The notes under the pieces were generated by a model that ran no database searches, was not told where the DNA came from, and saw only the letters and a program-made list of their open reading frames with translations. Of a stretch of 64,000 nt of DNA, positions 16,996 to 26,049 are shown in pieces; the stretch's first letter is position 1; each line of letters begins with the position of its first letter. The DNA is taken from assembly GCF_028621715.1 (NCBI RefSeq), contig NZ_CP117466.1, forward strand, positions 2,120,501-2,184,500, in the 5' to 3' direction. The translations under genes and the position numbers were made by a program. The DNA is from Paracoccus marcusii (lineage in GTDB: Bacteria; Pseudomonadota; Alphaproteobacteria; Rhodobacterales; Rhodobacteraceae).

Positions 16996-18309
16996 TTACA
17001 GCGGGTCGGCGCCGAAGACGCGGGCAAAGATCGTGTCGACATGCTTGGTGTGATAGCCCAGATCGAACTTCTCGTTGATCTCGTCCGGGGTGAGGGCGGC
17101 GGTCACCTCGGCATCGGCCAGCAGTTCGGTGCGGAAATCGGCGCCCTTTTCCCAGACCTTCATGGCGTTGCGCTGAACCAGGCGATAGCTGTCCTCGCGC
17201 GACACGCCGGCCTGCGTCAGGGCCAGCAGCACCCGTTGGGACATGACCAGACCCTTGAACTGGTTCATGTTGCGCAGCATGTTCTCGGGATAGATCACCA
17301 GCTTCTCGACCACGCCCGCCAGGCGGTGCAGCGCGAAATCCAGCGTGATGGTCGTGTCCGGCCCGATCGCACGCTCGACCGAGGAATGGCTGATGTCGCG
17401 CTCGTGCCACAGCGCGACGTTCTCCATCGCGGGGATGACCGACATGCGCACCAGCCGCGCCAGACCGGTCAGGTTCTCGGTCAGGACGGGGTTGCGCTTG
17501 TGGGGCATCGCGGACGAGCCCTTCTGGCCGGGGCTGAAGAACTCCTCGGCCTCCAGAACCTCGGTGCGCTGCATGTGGCGGATCTCGATGGCGATGTTCT
17601 CGATGCTGGAGGCGATCACGCCCAGGGTGGCAAAGAACATCGCATGACGGTCGCGCGGGATGACCTGGGTGCTAATCGGTTCGGGGCGCAGGCCCAGCTT
17701 CGCACAGACATGCTCCTCGACCGCCGGGTCGATATTGGCAAAGGTGCCGACCGCGCCGCTGATCGCGCCGGTGGCGATCTCCTCGCGCGCGGCCTGCAGG
17801 CGCGCGCGGCCGCGGGCCATCTCGGCATAGAAGCGCGCGAAGGTCAGGCCCATGGTGGTCGGTTCGGCGTGGATGCCGTGGCTGCGGCCGATGCGGACGG
17901 TGTCCTTGTGTTCATGCGCGCGGGTCTTCAGCGCGGCCAAAACCCGGTCCATGCCCGCCAGCAGCAGGTCGCTGGCACGGACCAGCTGCACGTTCAGCGT
18001 GGTGTCCAGCACGTCGCTGCTTGTCATGCCTTGGTGGACGAAACGCGCCTGGTCGGCGCCCACATGCTCGGCCAGATGCGTCAGGAAGGCGATGACGTCA
18101 TGCTTGGTGACGGCCTCGATCTCGTCGATGCGGGCCACGTCGAACTGGACGTCGCGGGCCTTCCAGACGGCCTCGGCATTCTCGCGCGGGATCACGCCCA
18201 GATCGGCCTGCGCGTCGCAGGCATGGGCCTCGATCTCGTACCAGATGCGGAACTTGGTCTCGGGGGACCAGATGGCGACCATTTCGGGGCGGCTGTAACG
18301 CGGGATCAT
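16996..18309 (-). CDS. purB: Adenylosuccinate lyase
   Basis: The 437-residue fumarase-superfamily enzyme cleaves SAICAR and adenylosuccinate in purine synthesis. The superfamily signature GSSAMPHKRNP contains the catalytic serine loop. FVHQGMTSSDVLDT and RIGRSHGIHAEPTT hold substrate-binding residues. The N-terminus MIPRYSRPEMVAIWSPETKF is typical. Full length. It is divergent from the hypothetical gene at 18454, with an ordinary intergenic gap. Confidence 0.97.
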   Translation of the reverse strand: MIPRYSRPEMVAIWSPETKFRIWYEIEAHACDAQADLGVIPRENAEAVWKARDVQFDVARIDEIEAVTKHDVIAFLTHLAEHVGADQARFVHQGMTSSDVLDTTLNVQLVRASDLLLAGMDRVLAALKTRAHEHKDTVRIGRSHGIHAEPTTMGLTFARFYAEMARGRARLQAAREEIATGAISGAVGTFANIDPAVEEHVCAKLGLRPEPISTQVIPRDRHAMFFATLGVIASSIENIAIEIRHMQRTEVLEAEEFFSPGQKGSSAMPHKRNPVLTENLTGLARLVRMSVIPAMENVALWHERDISHSSVERAIGPDTTITLDFALHRLAGVVEKLVIYPENMLRNMNQFKGLVMSQRVLLALTQAGVSREDSYRLVQRNAMKVWEKGADFRTELLADAEVTAALTPDEINEKFDLGYHTKHVDTIFARVFGADPL

Positions 18310-18453
18310 GGCGGGCTCCTTTTGCTGGGTCGGGGCATAGCGGGGCAGGGGGGCGGGGGCAAGTTTTCATGCGCCCCGGCTGGCTTTGCGGGAACATTCC
18401 CCGCGCAAGGGGGGTTCGGTGGCAACAGACGCGACAACCGACCGGAGATTGCC

Positions 18454-19089
18454 ATGCGCCGCCCCCAGACCCCCCGCCCGCCCCTGACCGAGGCCGACCG
18501 CACCAGCCAGACCCGCTTTGGTCCGCGCCCCGTGCCTGCCGGCCATCGTGGCCCGCAGCCGCGCCGCACGGACGACACCTCGACCGTCGCCAAGGCCGTG
18601 GTCTGGGCCGGCGTCGCGCTGGGCATGGCCGGGGTGACGGCCGCTGCGGCCATCGCCGCGCGCAAGCTGGCCGGAACGGACGATGCGCCCCGCCCGGCCT
18701 ATCGCCCGGCAGCCGCCCCCCAGTTCGCCCATCTGGAAGAGGACGAGCGCGAGGCGATGCGCCGCCGCGTCCGTGCCCAGGCCCGCGAGGACAACGCCCA
18801 TGCCGCCCGTCTGCGCGCCAAGGCGTCGCGCGGCCGCAGCGGCAATTTCGCCAAGGACCTTACGCGCACTGCGACCGACCTGTCGGACGGTCTGAACGGC
18901 GTCGCACAGTCGCTGGCAGGGGCGTTCCAGTCGTTCCGCGGCGTCTCCAGCCAGGCGACGACCATCGTGGGCGATTTCGTGGCTGCGGCCGATCAGCTGC
19001 GTGCCATCCTGAATGGTGCGCCCGGTCCCAATCCGGGCCCCGTCCAGCAGCGTGCCCCGCGCCCGCAATCCGACGACACCCGGATCTGA
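18454..19089 (+). CDS. Hypothetical membrane protein with basic, low-complexity N-terminus
   Basis: The 211-residue protein has a Pro/Arg-rich disordered start (1-45) and one hydrophobic segment (about 49-68, AVVWAGVALGMAGVTAAAAI). A charged Arg/Ala helix follows (about 90-130), then a helical segment NFAKDLTRTATDLSDGLNGV and a Pro-rich tail. CGGAGA lies upstream of ATG 18454. I recognise no family with certainty. It is followed 21 bp later by the BrkB-type gene and is probably in the same transcript. Confidence 0.75.
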   Translation: MRRPQTPRPPLTEADRTSQTRFGPRPVPAGHRGPQPRRTDDTSTVAKAVVWAGVALGMAGVTAAAAIAARKLAGTDDAPRPAYRPAAAPQFAHLEEDEREAMRRRVRAQAREDNAHAARLRAKASRGRSGNFAKDLTRTATDLSDGLNGVAQSLAGAFQSFRGVSSQATTIVGDFVAAADQLRAILNGAPGPNPGPVQQRAPRPQSDDTRI

Positions 19090-19110
19090 TCCGCCCATCA
19101 GGGACGACGC

Positions 19111-20115
19111 ATGACCCAAGGGACCGGCATTCGCGACGCCCTGTTCGGCCCGCTGGATGACGACACGAAACGGCGTTTCGGCCTGATGGCCGCTGACCCC
19201 GCCCCGGTGCCCGCCAAGCGGATGCCGGGGCTTCGCGACATGACGCGGGCCGACCTGTTGGCGGTCGCGAAATCGACGTTTCGCCAGATCGGCGACGATC
19301 GCGTCACGTCGGTGGCCGGGGGCGTCACCTTCTTCGGCCTGCTGTCGCTGTTCCCGGCTATCACCGCCTTCGTGTCGCTGTACGGGCTGTGGGCGGACCC
19401 CTCGACCATCCAGAGCCATCTGGAACTGATCGAACCGCTGCTGCCCGAAAGCTCGCTGGAGATCATCCGCGCGCAGGTCGTGTCCATTGCCTCGGCTTCG
19501 ACGGGCGCGCTGTCCCTGGCGGGGGTCGTCGCGCTGCTTGTCGCGTTCTATTCGGCGAATGGCGGGATGAAGGCGCTGCTGTCGGCGCTGAACGTCGCAT
19601 TCTTTCAGCGCGAGACGCGCGGCATCGTGCGGCTGAACCTGGTGGCGATGTGCTTTACCATCGGCGGGTTGGCGATGATCGCGCTGATGCTGGCGGTGAT
19701 CGCGGTCGTGCCCATGCTGCTGCGGCTGTTGCCCATCGGCTGGGGGGCCGAGACGATCCTGGCCGTGATCCGCTGGCCGCTGATGCTGGGCCTGCTGATC
19801 GCGGCGTTGGCGGCGGTCTATCGCTGGGGGCCCGCGGCGCCCAAGTCGCGCTGGCGCTGGATCTCTCCAGGCGCGGTCTTCGCCGGGCTGGCGCTTGTCG
19901 CGACCTCGATGCTGTTTTCCTGGTACGCGGTGAATTTCGGCAATTACAACGAGACCTACGGATCGCTGGGTGCGGTGGTCGCACTGATGACCTGGCTGTG
20001 GCTGAACGCGACGATCGTGCTGGTCGGGGCCGAGATCAATTCCGAACTGGAACGCCACCTGAAACATATGGCAGGCTTGCCCGACGACCGTCCCCTGAAG
20101 CGCGAGGCCCGATGA
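19111..20115 (+). CDS. YihY/virulence factor BrkB family membrane protein
   Basis: The 334-residue protein has six hydrophobic segments. Landmarks are DDRVTSVAGGVTFFGLLSLF, IARLSLAG-type helices and the C-terminal YGSLGAVVALMTWLWLNATI ending in VLVGAEINSELER, the family signature. BrkB/YihY proteins were once called RNase BN; their molecular role is unsettled and possibly lipid or solute transport. The N-terminal 45 residues are hydrophilic. It overlaps the following SMR gene by ATGA. Confidence 0.92.
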   Translation: MTQGTGIRDALFGPLDDDTKRRFGLMAADPAPVPAKRMPGLRDMTRADLLAVAKSTFRQIGDDRVTSVAGGVTFFGLLSLFPAITAFVSLYGLWADPSTIQSHLELIEPLLPESSLEIIRAQVVSIASASTGALSLAGVVALLVAFYSANGGMKALLSALNVAFFQRETRGIVRLNLVAMCFTIGGLAMIALMLAVIAVVPMLLRLLPIGWGAETILAVIRWPLMLGLLIAALAAVYRWGPAAPKSRWRWISPGAVFAGLALVATSMLFSWYAVNFGNYNETYGSLGAVVALMTWLWLNATIVLVGAEINSELERHLKHMAGLPDDRPLKREAR

Positions 20116-20450
20116 CCCTGTCCCCTTACATCCCCCTGGGGTTCGCCATCGCGCTGGAGGTTCTGGGCACGACGCTGTTGCAGCGCTCGGAACAGTTCAC
20201 GCGCTTGGCGCCCACGGTGGGGATGGCCGTCTGCTATCTGGCCAGCTTCTACCTGCTGTCGGTCAGCCTCAAGGTGCTGCCCCTGGGCGTGGCCTATGCG
20301 ATCTGGAGCGCGTTCGGCGTGGCCCTGGTTGCGATGATCGGGCTGGTTGTGTTCGGTCAGCGGCTTGACCTGCCGGCGGTGATCGGGCTGTGCCTGATCG
20401 TTGCCGGGGTCGTCGTCATCAACGTGTTCTCCCGTACCGTCGGGCACTAA
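20112..20450 (+). CDS. Small multidrug resistance (SMR) transporter, EmrE type
   Basis: The 112-residue protein has four transmembrane helices. The conserved membrane-embedded glutamate lies in the first helix (FAIALEVLGTTLLQRSEQFT), and helix 3 carries VAYAIWSAFGVALVA, matching EmrE-type exporters. SMR proteins are dimeric proton antiporters for cationic compounds or, in the Gdx branch, guanidinium. The sequence looks closer to the EmrE/QacE branch. Translation is coupled to the BrkB-type gene by a 4-bp overlap, and its stop overlaps the convergent gene. Confidence 0.92.
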   Translation: MTLSPYIPLGFAIALEVLGTTLLQRSEQFTRLAPTVGMAVCYLASFYLLSVSLKVLPLGVAYAIWSAFGVALVAMIGLVVFGQRLDLPAVIGLCLIVAGVVVINVFSRTVGH

Positions 20451-22135
20451 CGCTCGGTCAGCTTCAGTTCGATCCGGCGGTTCAGGGCGCGGGCTTCGGG
20501 CGTGTCCTGGGTCGCGATGGGGCGGGTGTCGGCAAAGCCCGTGGGCGCCAGGCGCTCGGCCGGAAAGTCCAGATCGTCGGACAGATAGCGTACCACGGCC
20601 AAGGCGCGGGCCTGACTCAGTTCCCAGTTGTCGGCATAGCGGCCGGTCCCCGACAGGGGCAGGTTGTCGGTATGCCCGTCGACGCGGATGATCCAGTCGA
20701 TTTCGGGCGGGATCTCGTCGGCGATGTCGCGCAGCAGGGTGGCAAGCCCGGCGACCTGTTCGCGGCCGGCCTGGGACAGGGTGGCCTCTCCGGGTGCGAA
20801 CAGCACTTCGGACTGGAACACGAAGCGGTCGCCCACGACCTGCACGCCCTCGCGCCCCGACAGGATCTGCGACAGCCGGCCGAAGAATTCGGACCGATAG
20901 CGGGCCAGGTCCTGGGCCTCCGCCTCGGCCGCAAGGCGGGCCTCCTCCTCCAGCGCCAGGCGGGCGCGAGTTTCCTCGGCGGCGCGGACAAGGGCGGCGT
21001 TCAACTGTTGGCCCAGGTCGGACACGCGGAGCTCTGCGTCGGCCTGCTCTTGGCCCGCCGCATCCAGCAGCGCCTGCAACGACCCCAGCTGAGAGCGCAG
21101 CTGCGCCACCTGTTCGTTCAGCGCCGCCACCCGGCGCTGGCTGTCCTGCGAAAGGTCCTCCTGATCGGCCAGCTCCGCCCGCGCGGTGGCCAGCAGGGCG
21201 GCCTGACGCTCGGCCTCGGTCAACTGGGCCTGGGCCTGCGTCTCCGCCGCGTCGCGGGCGGCATTCGCGGCGGCCAACAGGGTCAGCGTCTCCTCCGCCT
21301 CGCGGCGACGCTCCTCAAGGGCCAGGGTCATGGCCGTCAGTTCGGCATCCGCCCCCTCCAGCCGCTCGCGCAGCAGGGCTGCGGCCTCGGCCTCGGCCAG
21401 CCGGGTCTGTTCGGCCTCGGTCAGGCTGGCTTGGGTCCGGTCCAGCTGCGCCTGCTGCTGGCCGACCTGTGCGCGCAGGTCCGCGGCCAGCGCCTCCAGC
21501 GCATCGCGGCGGGCGGCAGCAAGGCGCGCGGCCTCGGCCTGCGCGTCGGTCTCGGACCGGGCGGCCGCGACGGCCAGTTCCGCGGCCGATGCGCGGTCCT
21601 CTGCCTGATCCAGCTGCGTCTCCAACGTCTCGAGCCGCGCCTGACCCTGTGCGCGTTCGGCCAGCAGGGTAGCGACCTCGGCCTCGAAGTCGGTCAAGCG
21701 GGTGCGCGCGTCGGCCAGCTGGGTCTCTCCGGTGGCCAGCTGGCTGGACAGGCGGGCGATGCGGGCGGCACGGTCGCGGGCCTCCGCCTCGGCGCGGGCG
21801 GCACGCTCGGCCTCGGTCTCCAGCGACCGGGTCAGGTCGGCCTCGCGATCCTGAGAGGCGTTCAGCGCCTGGCCCAGGGACGCGACCTGCGCGCCCAGTT
21901 CGTTCAGCTGGCGTTCCTGGCGCGAGATGACCTGACCCTGGTCGGTGATCGTCTCGTCCTGGGTGCTGATCGTGTCGTCCTGGGTGGTGATCTGTTCGCG
22001 CAGCACCCCCTGGACCACGGTAAATATCGTCAGCACGAACATCAGCACCAGAAGCAGCGCCGTCATCGCGTCGACGAAGCCCGGCCAGATCGTGGACGAG
22101 AAACGCTGCGCCGAGGATCCGCGGGACAGGCGCAT
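20447..22135 (-). CDS. MotB/OmpA-like peptidoglycan-binding protein with very long coiled coil
   Basis: The 562-residue protein has an N-terminal MotB-like membrane helix (WPGFVDAMTALLLVLMFVLT, residues about 18-37, with Asp in the conserved position). About 370 residues of continuous Ala/Glu/Arg coiled coil follow. The C-terminal OmpA domain (about 430-560) has IDWIIRVDGHTDNLPLSG and LSQARALAVVRYLSDD, the peptidoglycan-binding signature. It is preceded by a MotA/ExbB-like gene 4 bp away, forming a proton-channel-like pair. A simple flagellar stator is unlikely because the coiled coil is much longer than in MotB. Confidence 0.88.
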   Translation of the reverse strand: MRLSRGSSAQRFSSTIWPGFVDAMTALLLVLMFVLTIFTVVQGVLREQITTQDDTISTQDETITDQGQVISRQERQLNELGAQVASLGQALNASQDREADLTRSLETEAERAARAEAEARDRAARIARLSSQLATGETQLADARTRLTDFEAEVATLLAERAQGQARLETLETQLDQAEDRASAAELAVAAARSETDAQAEAARLAAARRDALEALAADLRAQVGQQQAQLDRTQASLTEAEQTRLAEAEAAALLRERLEGADAELTAMTLALEERRREAEETLTLLAAANAARDAAETQAQAQLTEAERQAALLATARAELADQEDLSQDSQRRVAALNEQVAQLRSQLGSLQALLDAAGQEQADAELRVSDLGQQLNAALVRAAEETRARLALEEEARLAAEAEAQDLARYRSEFFGRLSQILSGREGVQVVGDRFVFQSEVLFAPGEATLSQAGREQVAGLATLLRDIADEIPPEIDWIIRVDGHTDNLPLSGTGRYADNWELSQARALAVVRYLSDDLDFPAERLAPTGFADTRPIATQDTPEARALNRRIELKLTER

Positions 22136-22139
22136 CGGT

Positions 22140-23429
22140 CTAGCCCTCGCCGCGGGCGGGGTCGCGGCCCAGCAGGTCGTCGCGGAACGGATCGCCAAAG
22201 CGCGCGGCGCGGACCGCGCGGGTCAGCACCAGGATGTCGGCGCGCAGATCGGCCACCGCCTCGTTCCGGCCATTGGTCAGTTCGGTGGTCAGGCGGTCCA
22301 GCGCGGCCTCCAGCCGTGTCAGGTCGGGGGCGGGCGGCTGGTGATCGGCCAGCCGCGTGAGGGCCTGGGTCAGGCGTTCGGACTGGCCATCGGGCCCGTC
22401 GCGCTCGGCCTGCGCCTGCTGGACCAGCGCGTCGATCGCCTGTGCCATGACCACGACGCGTTCGTCGGCCATCAGCGCGGCCTCGTCCCGCATGGCGTCG
22501 CGTTCGGCGTGATAGGCCTGCAGGCGGTCCATCTGCCCCGCCATCTGGTCCAGGAACCCGGCCAGCGCGGCCTGATCGACACCGTCCCCGTCACCCGAGG
22601 CGATGCTGATGCGGGTAAAGCCCGACATCCACTCCTCCAGCTCGCGATAGAACCGGTTCTGGCCGTGCGTCACGAACAGCTCCAGAAGGCCCACCACCAG
22701 CGACCCCGCCAGACCCAGCAACGACGAGGAGAATGCCGTGGCCATCCCGCCCAGCTGCGATTCAAGGCCCGTCATCAGGTTCTGGAACAGGTCCAGCCCC
22801 GACTGTCCGTTTTCAGGAGACAGTGCCCGGATGGTCGCCACGACCGCCGGGATGGTTGTCGCAAGACCGTAGAATGTGCCCAGAAGCCCCAGAAAGATCA
22901 GCAGATTTGCCAGATAACGGGTGATGTCGCGCGCCTCGTCGATGCGCGTCGCGACCGAATCCAGGATCGAGCTTGCGGCGCTGGCGCTGATCGCCTCTCC
23001 TCCGGGCCCGCGCGATCCCAGCAGGGCCGCCAGGGGGGCCAGCAGGCGGGGAGCCTCGTCCTGGGTGGTGCCGTTGCGGTCGGTGTCGCGGCGCCGGGCA
23101 GCGAACCGTTCGATCCAGCTGACCGACCGGGTCAGCTGCCCCACCTGCCAGAAGCAGGCCAGCACGCCCAGGGCAAAGACCGTCAGGATCAGTCCGTTCA
23201 GCCAGCGGTTCGCGTCGAAGATGGACAGGATCCGCCCATAAGCGAACCAGCCCCCCGCCAGGACCAGCCCCAGCACGATCAGCATCATCAGAATCTGCCG
23301 CACCGGTTGGGAAAAGCGCGGCGCGCCCGCCGCCCCGATCAGGGCCTTGTCCCGCGTGGCCGAGATACGCCGGTTCGTCAGGGTCAGCCGCGTGGGCGCC
23401 CTGGGGTCGCCATGTGTCGGATCGCTCAC
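22140..23429 (-). CDS. MotA/TolQ/ExbB-type proton channel protein
   Basis: The protein is about 429 residues if it begins at GTG 23429 (SDPTHGDPRAPTRL). A TTG at 23492 would add 21 poorly convincing residues. Two N-terminal hydrophobic segments (LMMLIVLGLVLAGGWFAYG; WLNGLILTVFALGVLACFW) precede the core helix ANLLIFLGLLGTFYGLATTI and GGMATAFSSSLLGLAGSLVVG, the two conserved MotA/ExbB channel helices. The C-terminus is a coiled coil. The pair with the downstream MotB/OmpA-like protein suggests an envelope-spanning, proton-driven complex. Confidence 0.87.
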   Translation of the reverse strand: MSDPTHGDPRAPTRLTLTNRRISATRDKALIGAAGAPRFSQPVRQILMMLIVLGLVLAGGWFAYGRILSIFDANRWLNGLILTVFALGVLACFWQVGQLTRSVSWIERFAARRRDTDRNGTTQDEAPRLLAPLAALLGSRGPGGEAISASAASSILDSVATRIDEARDITRYLANLLIFLGLLGTFYGLATTIPAVVATIRALSPENGQSGLDLFQNLMTGLESQLGGMATAFSSSLLGLAGSLVVGLLELFVTHGQNRFYRELEEWMSGFTRISIASGDGDGVDQAALAGFLDQMAGQMDRLQAYHAERDAMRDEAALMADERVVVMAQAIDALVQQAQAERDGPDGQSERLTQALTRLADHQPPAPDLTRLEAALDRLTTELTNGRNEAVADLRADILVLTRAVRAARFGDPFRDDLLGRDPARGEG

Positions 23430-23510
23430 CGGTAAATCCCCGTCCCATCGATGCTTTTGCTCGACTGTAGGACGGGGCGCCTCACTTGCCAAGCATTCCG
23501 ACGGCGCGGG

Positions 23511-24056
23511 TCAGCCGGGCGGCGGCAACAGCGCCCGGACGGCATCGGACAGCGCGTCCAGATGGTCGTCGGGCATGCCGATCTGCGCCAGATGGGCGGC
23601 GGTGTTGAACAGGTATTCGGCATTCGGGCCGCGCCCGCCATGCGCCTGCGCGATGATGCGGGCCTGTTCGTCGGCGGGCAGGCCGCCGGCATATTGCCAG
23701 TGGTCGCGCCGCATCACATAGGCCAGCGCCTGTACCCGCCGACCGTCCTGCAGATCGACAGGCAGGATCGCCTCGCGATAGGCGTCGGTCACCAGTTCGC
23801 GCGCCCGCAGGTCGGCCAGGACGCGGTCGTGATCGCGGGGGCGGATGCGCAGGGCCACGCCCTGGCAGCTGGCGCCGTCCTGCGGATCAAGGCCCAGCAC
23901 CAGGCCGGGCACGGCCTCGGTCCCGCGATGCTGGATCGACCGCAGGCAGAAGCTGCGGGCATATCCGGCCAGGCGCGCATGCACGGTCTCGGCCGGATCG
24001 AAACCGGGGTTCCAGATCAGCGAGCCATAGCCGAAGACCCAATCGATGCGTTCCAT
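23511..24056 (-). CDS. chaC: Gamma-glutamylcyclotransferase, ChaC family
   Basis: The 181-residue enzyme begins WVFGYGSLIWNPGF, the substrate-binding YGSL motif at residues 8-11. A catalytic glutamate lies in the YREAILPVDL region. ChaC proteins release 5-oxoproline from glutathione, so it acts in cytosolic thiol turnover. The start at ATG 24056 places the first strand directly at the N-terminus, as in the family. It is divergent from the DUF2125 gene, with only 62 bp between starts. Confidence 0.92.
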   Translation of the reverse strand: MERIDWVFGYGSLIWNPGFDPAETVHARLAGYARSFCLRSIQHRGTEAVPGLVLGLDPQDGASCQGVALRIRPRDHDRVLADLRARELVTDAYREAILPVDLQDGRRVQALAYVMRRDHWQYAGGLPADEQARIIAQAHGGRGPNAEYLFNTAAHLAQIGMPDDHLDALSDAVRALLPPPG

Positions 24057-24118
24057 TGTCCGTCCTTTCGGGGCACAAGGTAGGGCAGGACGGGGCGGGA
24101 AAAAAGGGCAGGGCGGGC

Positions 24119-25126
24119 ATGCGCGGGATGGTGATCGGGACGGGACTGGTGCTGGCGCTGCTGGCGGGCGGCTGGCTGGGAGCCGAGACGCTGGCCAGCA
24201 ACCGCGTGGCCGCACTGATCGCGCAGGACCCGGCGCTGCAGGCCGCATCGGTTTCGCCCCTGCGCGATCCGCGCCGGATCGGCGTCGCGCTGTCCGAACC
24301 GTCCTGGTCGGACCCGGCGCTTTCCATCAGCCTGCCCTGGGCGCGCCTGTTCCTGTCGCCTGCGTCGCCGCTGACCGCGCGGCTGGACCTGCCCGACGGT
24401 GCGGCGGTGACCCAAGGCGGGCAGGTGATGCAGCTGGGCCTGTCTGCGCCCGTGGCCAGCATGGCCCTGTCGCCCCTGAACGGCATGGCACCCAACCGGT
24501 TGGACGTGCAGGCCCGCGACCTGACGCTGGACGGCCAGCCCCTGGCGCAGGGCCTATCGCTGCAGGCGCGGCTGGCGGGGCTGGGATCGGATGCGCCGCG
24601 CCCCGCGCGCGCCGCCTATGAGCTTGATCTGGGACTGACCGGCCTGCAGGTCGGTGGACTGGCGCAGCTGGGGCTGGACCCCGGTCCGATCCCCGGACCG
24701 CTGTCGGTCTCGGGGCCGCTGCGGATCTGGCTGGACGGCACGCCCACGGTCAGCGGCGACGCCGCGCCGCAGATCGTCGGCTGGCAGACCGCCGGTCTGG
24801 ACCTGCGCGCCGACACGATCGGCCTGCGCATCGTGGGTCGCCTGTCGCGCGACGACCAGGGCCTGGCCGAAGGGCAGGTGGCGCTGTATTCCGCAGACGC
24901 GGATGCGATGATCGGGATGGCAACCGGGCTGGGGCTGATCCCGGCGCAGGCCGCGATGCTGCTGCGGGCAGGACTGTCGCAGCTGTCGCGGGCGGAACTG
25001 GACGACACGCTGCCCGGCCCCGACTTTCCCGCAGCGGCCGAGGGCGAGCTGCGCGTGGCCGTCATCATGCGCGATGGCCAGCTGATCCTGGGCGGTGTGC
25101 CGATCGGCCCCGCCCCGGCGATCTAG
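24119..25126 (+). CDS. DUF2125 domain envelope protein
   Basis: The 335-residue protein begins with an uncleaved signal-like helix (MVIGTGLVLALLAGGWLGAE, residues 4-23). An AsmA-like, beta-rich domain follows, with LDVQARDLTLDGQPLAQGLS and VQGLR-type repeats, matching alphaproteobacterial DUF2125 proteins. These are periplasmic and of unknown function. ATG 24119 is preceded by AGGGCGGGC, a modest ribosome site. Its TAG overlaps the convergent tyrA stop. Confidence 0.83.
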   Translation: MRGMVIGTGLVLALLAGGWLGAETLASNRVAALIAQDPALQAASVSPLRDPRRIGVALSEPSWSDPALSISLPWARLFLSPASPLTARLDLPDGAAVTQGGQVMQLGLSAPVASMALSPLNGMAPNRLDVQARDLTLDGQPLAQGLSLQARLAGLGSDAPRPARAAYELDLGLTGLQVGGLAQLGLDPGPIPGPLSVSGPLRIWLDGTPTVSGDAAPQIVGWQTAGLDLRADTIGLRIVGRLSRDDQGLAEGQVALYSADADAMIGMATGLGLIPAQAAMLLRAGLSQLSRAELDDTLPGPDFPAAAEGELRVAVIMRDGQLILGGVPIGPAPAI

Positions 25127-26049
25127 CCCGCGGGTCGGGCGCCGGGGGTGCGGCCGAAATCGGGCGCCTCGGTGTCCTGTCCGGCCTCGATGATGCCGCG
25201 GCGGATCGCCCGCGTGCGGGTGAAGTAGTCGTGCAGCTGCTGGCCGTCGCCCATGCGGATCGCGCGCTGCAGGACGAACAGCTCCTCGGTGAAGCGGCCC
25301 AGGATATCCAGCGTCGCCTCCTTGTTGTGCAGGAACACGTCGCGCCACATCGTCGGGTCGCTGGCCGCGATCCGGGTGAAGTCGCGGAAACCGGCGGCGG
25401 AATACTGGATCACCTCCTCGCCGGATACGCGGCGCAGGTGGTCGGCCACCCCCACCATCGTATAGGCGATCAGGTGCGGCGCATGGCTGGTCACGGCCAG
25501 GACCAGGTCGTGATGGGGGGCGTCCATCCGGTCGGTCTTGGCGCCCATCGCGGTGATCAGTCGGTCCAGCCGCGCAAGCGCCTCCGGGTCGGTGTCGGGC
25601 AGCGGCGTCAACAGCCACCAGCGGTTGCGGAACAGGCTGGCAAAGCCCGCGCGGGGCCCTGAATGTTCGGTGCCGGCCAGCGGGTGGCCGGGGATGAAAT
25701 GCACGCCTGCGGGCAGGCAGGGAGCGACCGCGTCGATGACCGACTGCTTGACCGAACCGACATCGGTGATCGTGGCACCGGGGGCCAGATGGGGCGCGAT
25801 CTCGGCCATGACCTCGGCCATGGCGCCGACGGGGACGGCCAGCACCACCAGATCGGCGCCGGCCACCGCCAGGGCGGCAGTGTCGCAGACCTCGCACAGG
25901 CCGATCTCGCGTGCGGTGTCGCGCGTCGCCTGGCTGCGGGCATAGCCGGTGACGCGGCCCGCCAGGCCGCCGTCGCGAATGGCATGCGCCATCGATCCCG
26001 CGATCAGGCCCAGCCCGATCAGCGCCACCTTGTCATAGACCTGGGTCAT
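25123..26049 (-). CDS. tyrA: Prephenate/arogenate dehydrogenase
   Basis: The 308-residue enzyme carries out oxidative decarboxylation of prephenate or arogenate in tyrosine synthesis. The Rossmann motif VALIGLGLIAGSMAHAI is at residues 8-24, DVGSVKQSVIDA holds catalytic-site residues, and FIPGHPLAGTEHSGP is the family signature with the catalytic histidine. Substrate preference cannot be told. The start at 26049 overlaps the hisC stop by ATGA, an arrangement typical of alphaproteobacteria where HisC may also act as the aromatic aminotransferase. Confidence 0.94.
   Translation of the reverse strand: MTQVYDKVALIGLGLIAGSMAHAIRDGGLAGRVTGYARSQATRDTAREIGLCEVCDTAALAVAGADLVVLAVPVGAMAEVMAEIAPHLAPGATITDVGSVKQSVIDAVAPCLPAGVHFIPGHPLAGTEHSGPRAGFASLFRNRWWLLTPLPDTDPEALARLDRLITAMGAKTDRMDAPHHDLVLAVTSHAPHLIAYTMVGVADHLRRVSGEEVIQYSAAGFRDFTRIAASDPTMWRDVFLHNKEATLDILGRFTEELFVLQRAIRMGDGQQLHDYFTRTRAIRRGIIEAGQDTEAPDFGRTPGARPAG

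Noticed and set aside
17041..18453. Open plus-strand frame opposite purB that continues into the gene at 18454
   Set aside because: Only the part from ATG 18454 has a ribosome site and protein-like composition; the rest is an antisense shadow of purB.
20447..23429. Zorya-type anti-phage defence call for the MotA/MotB-like pair
   Set aside because: No ZorC, ZorD or ZorE-like gene is adjacent, the long coiled coil is in the wrong partner, and the pair sits in conserved core DNA.
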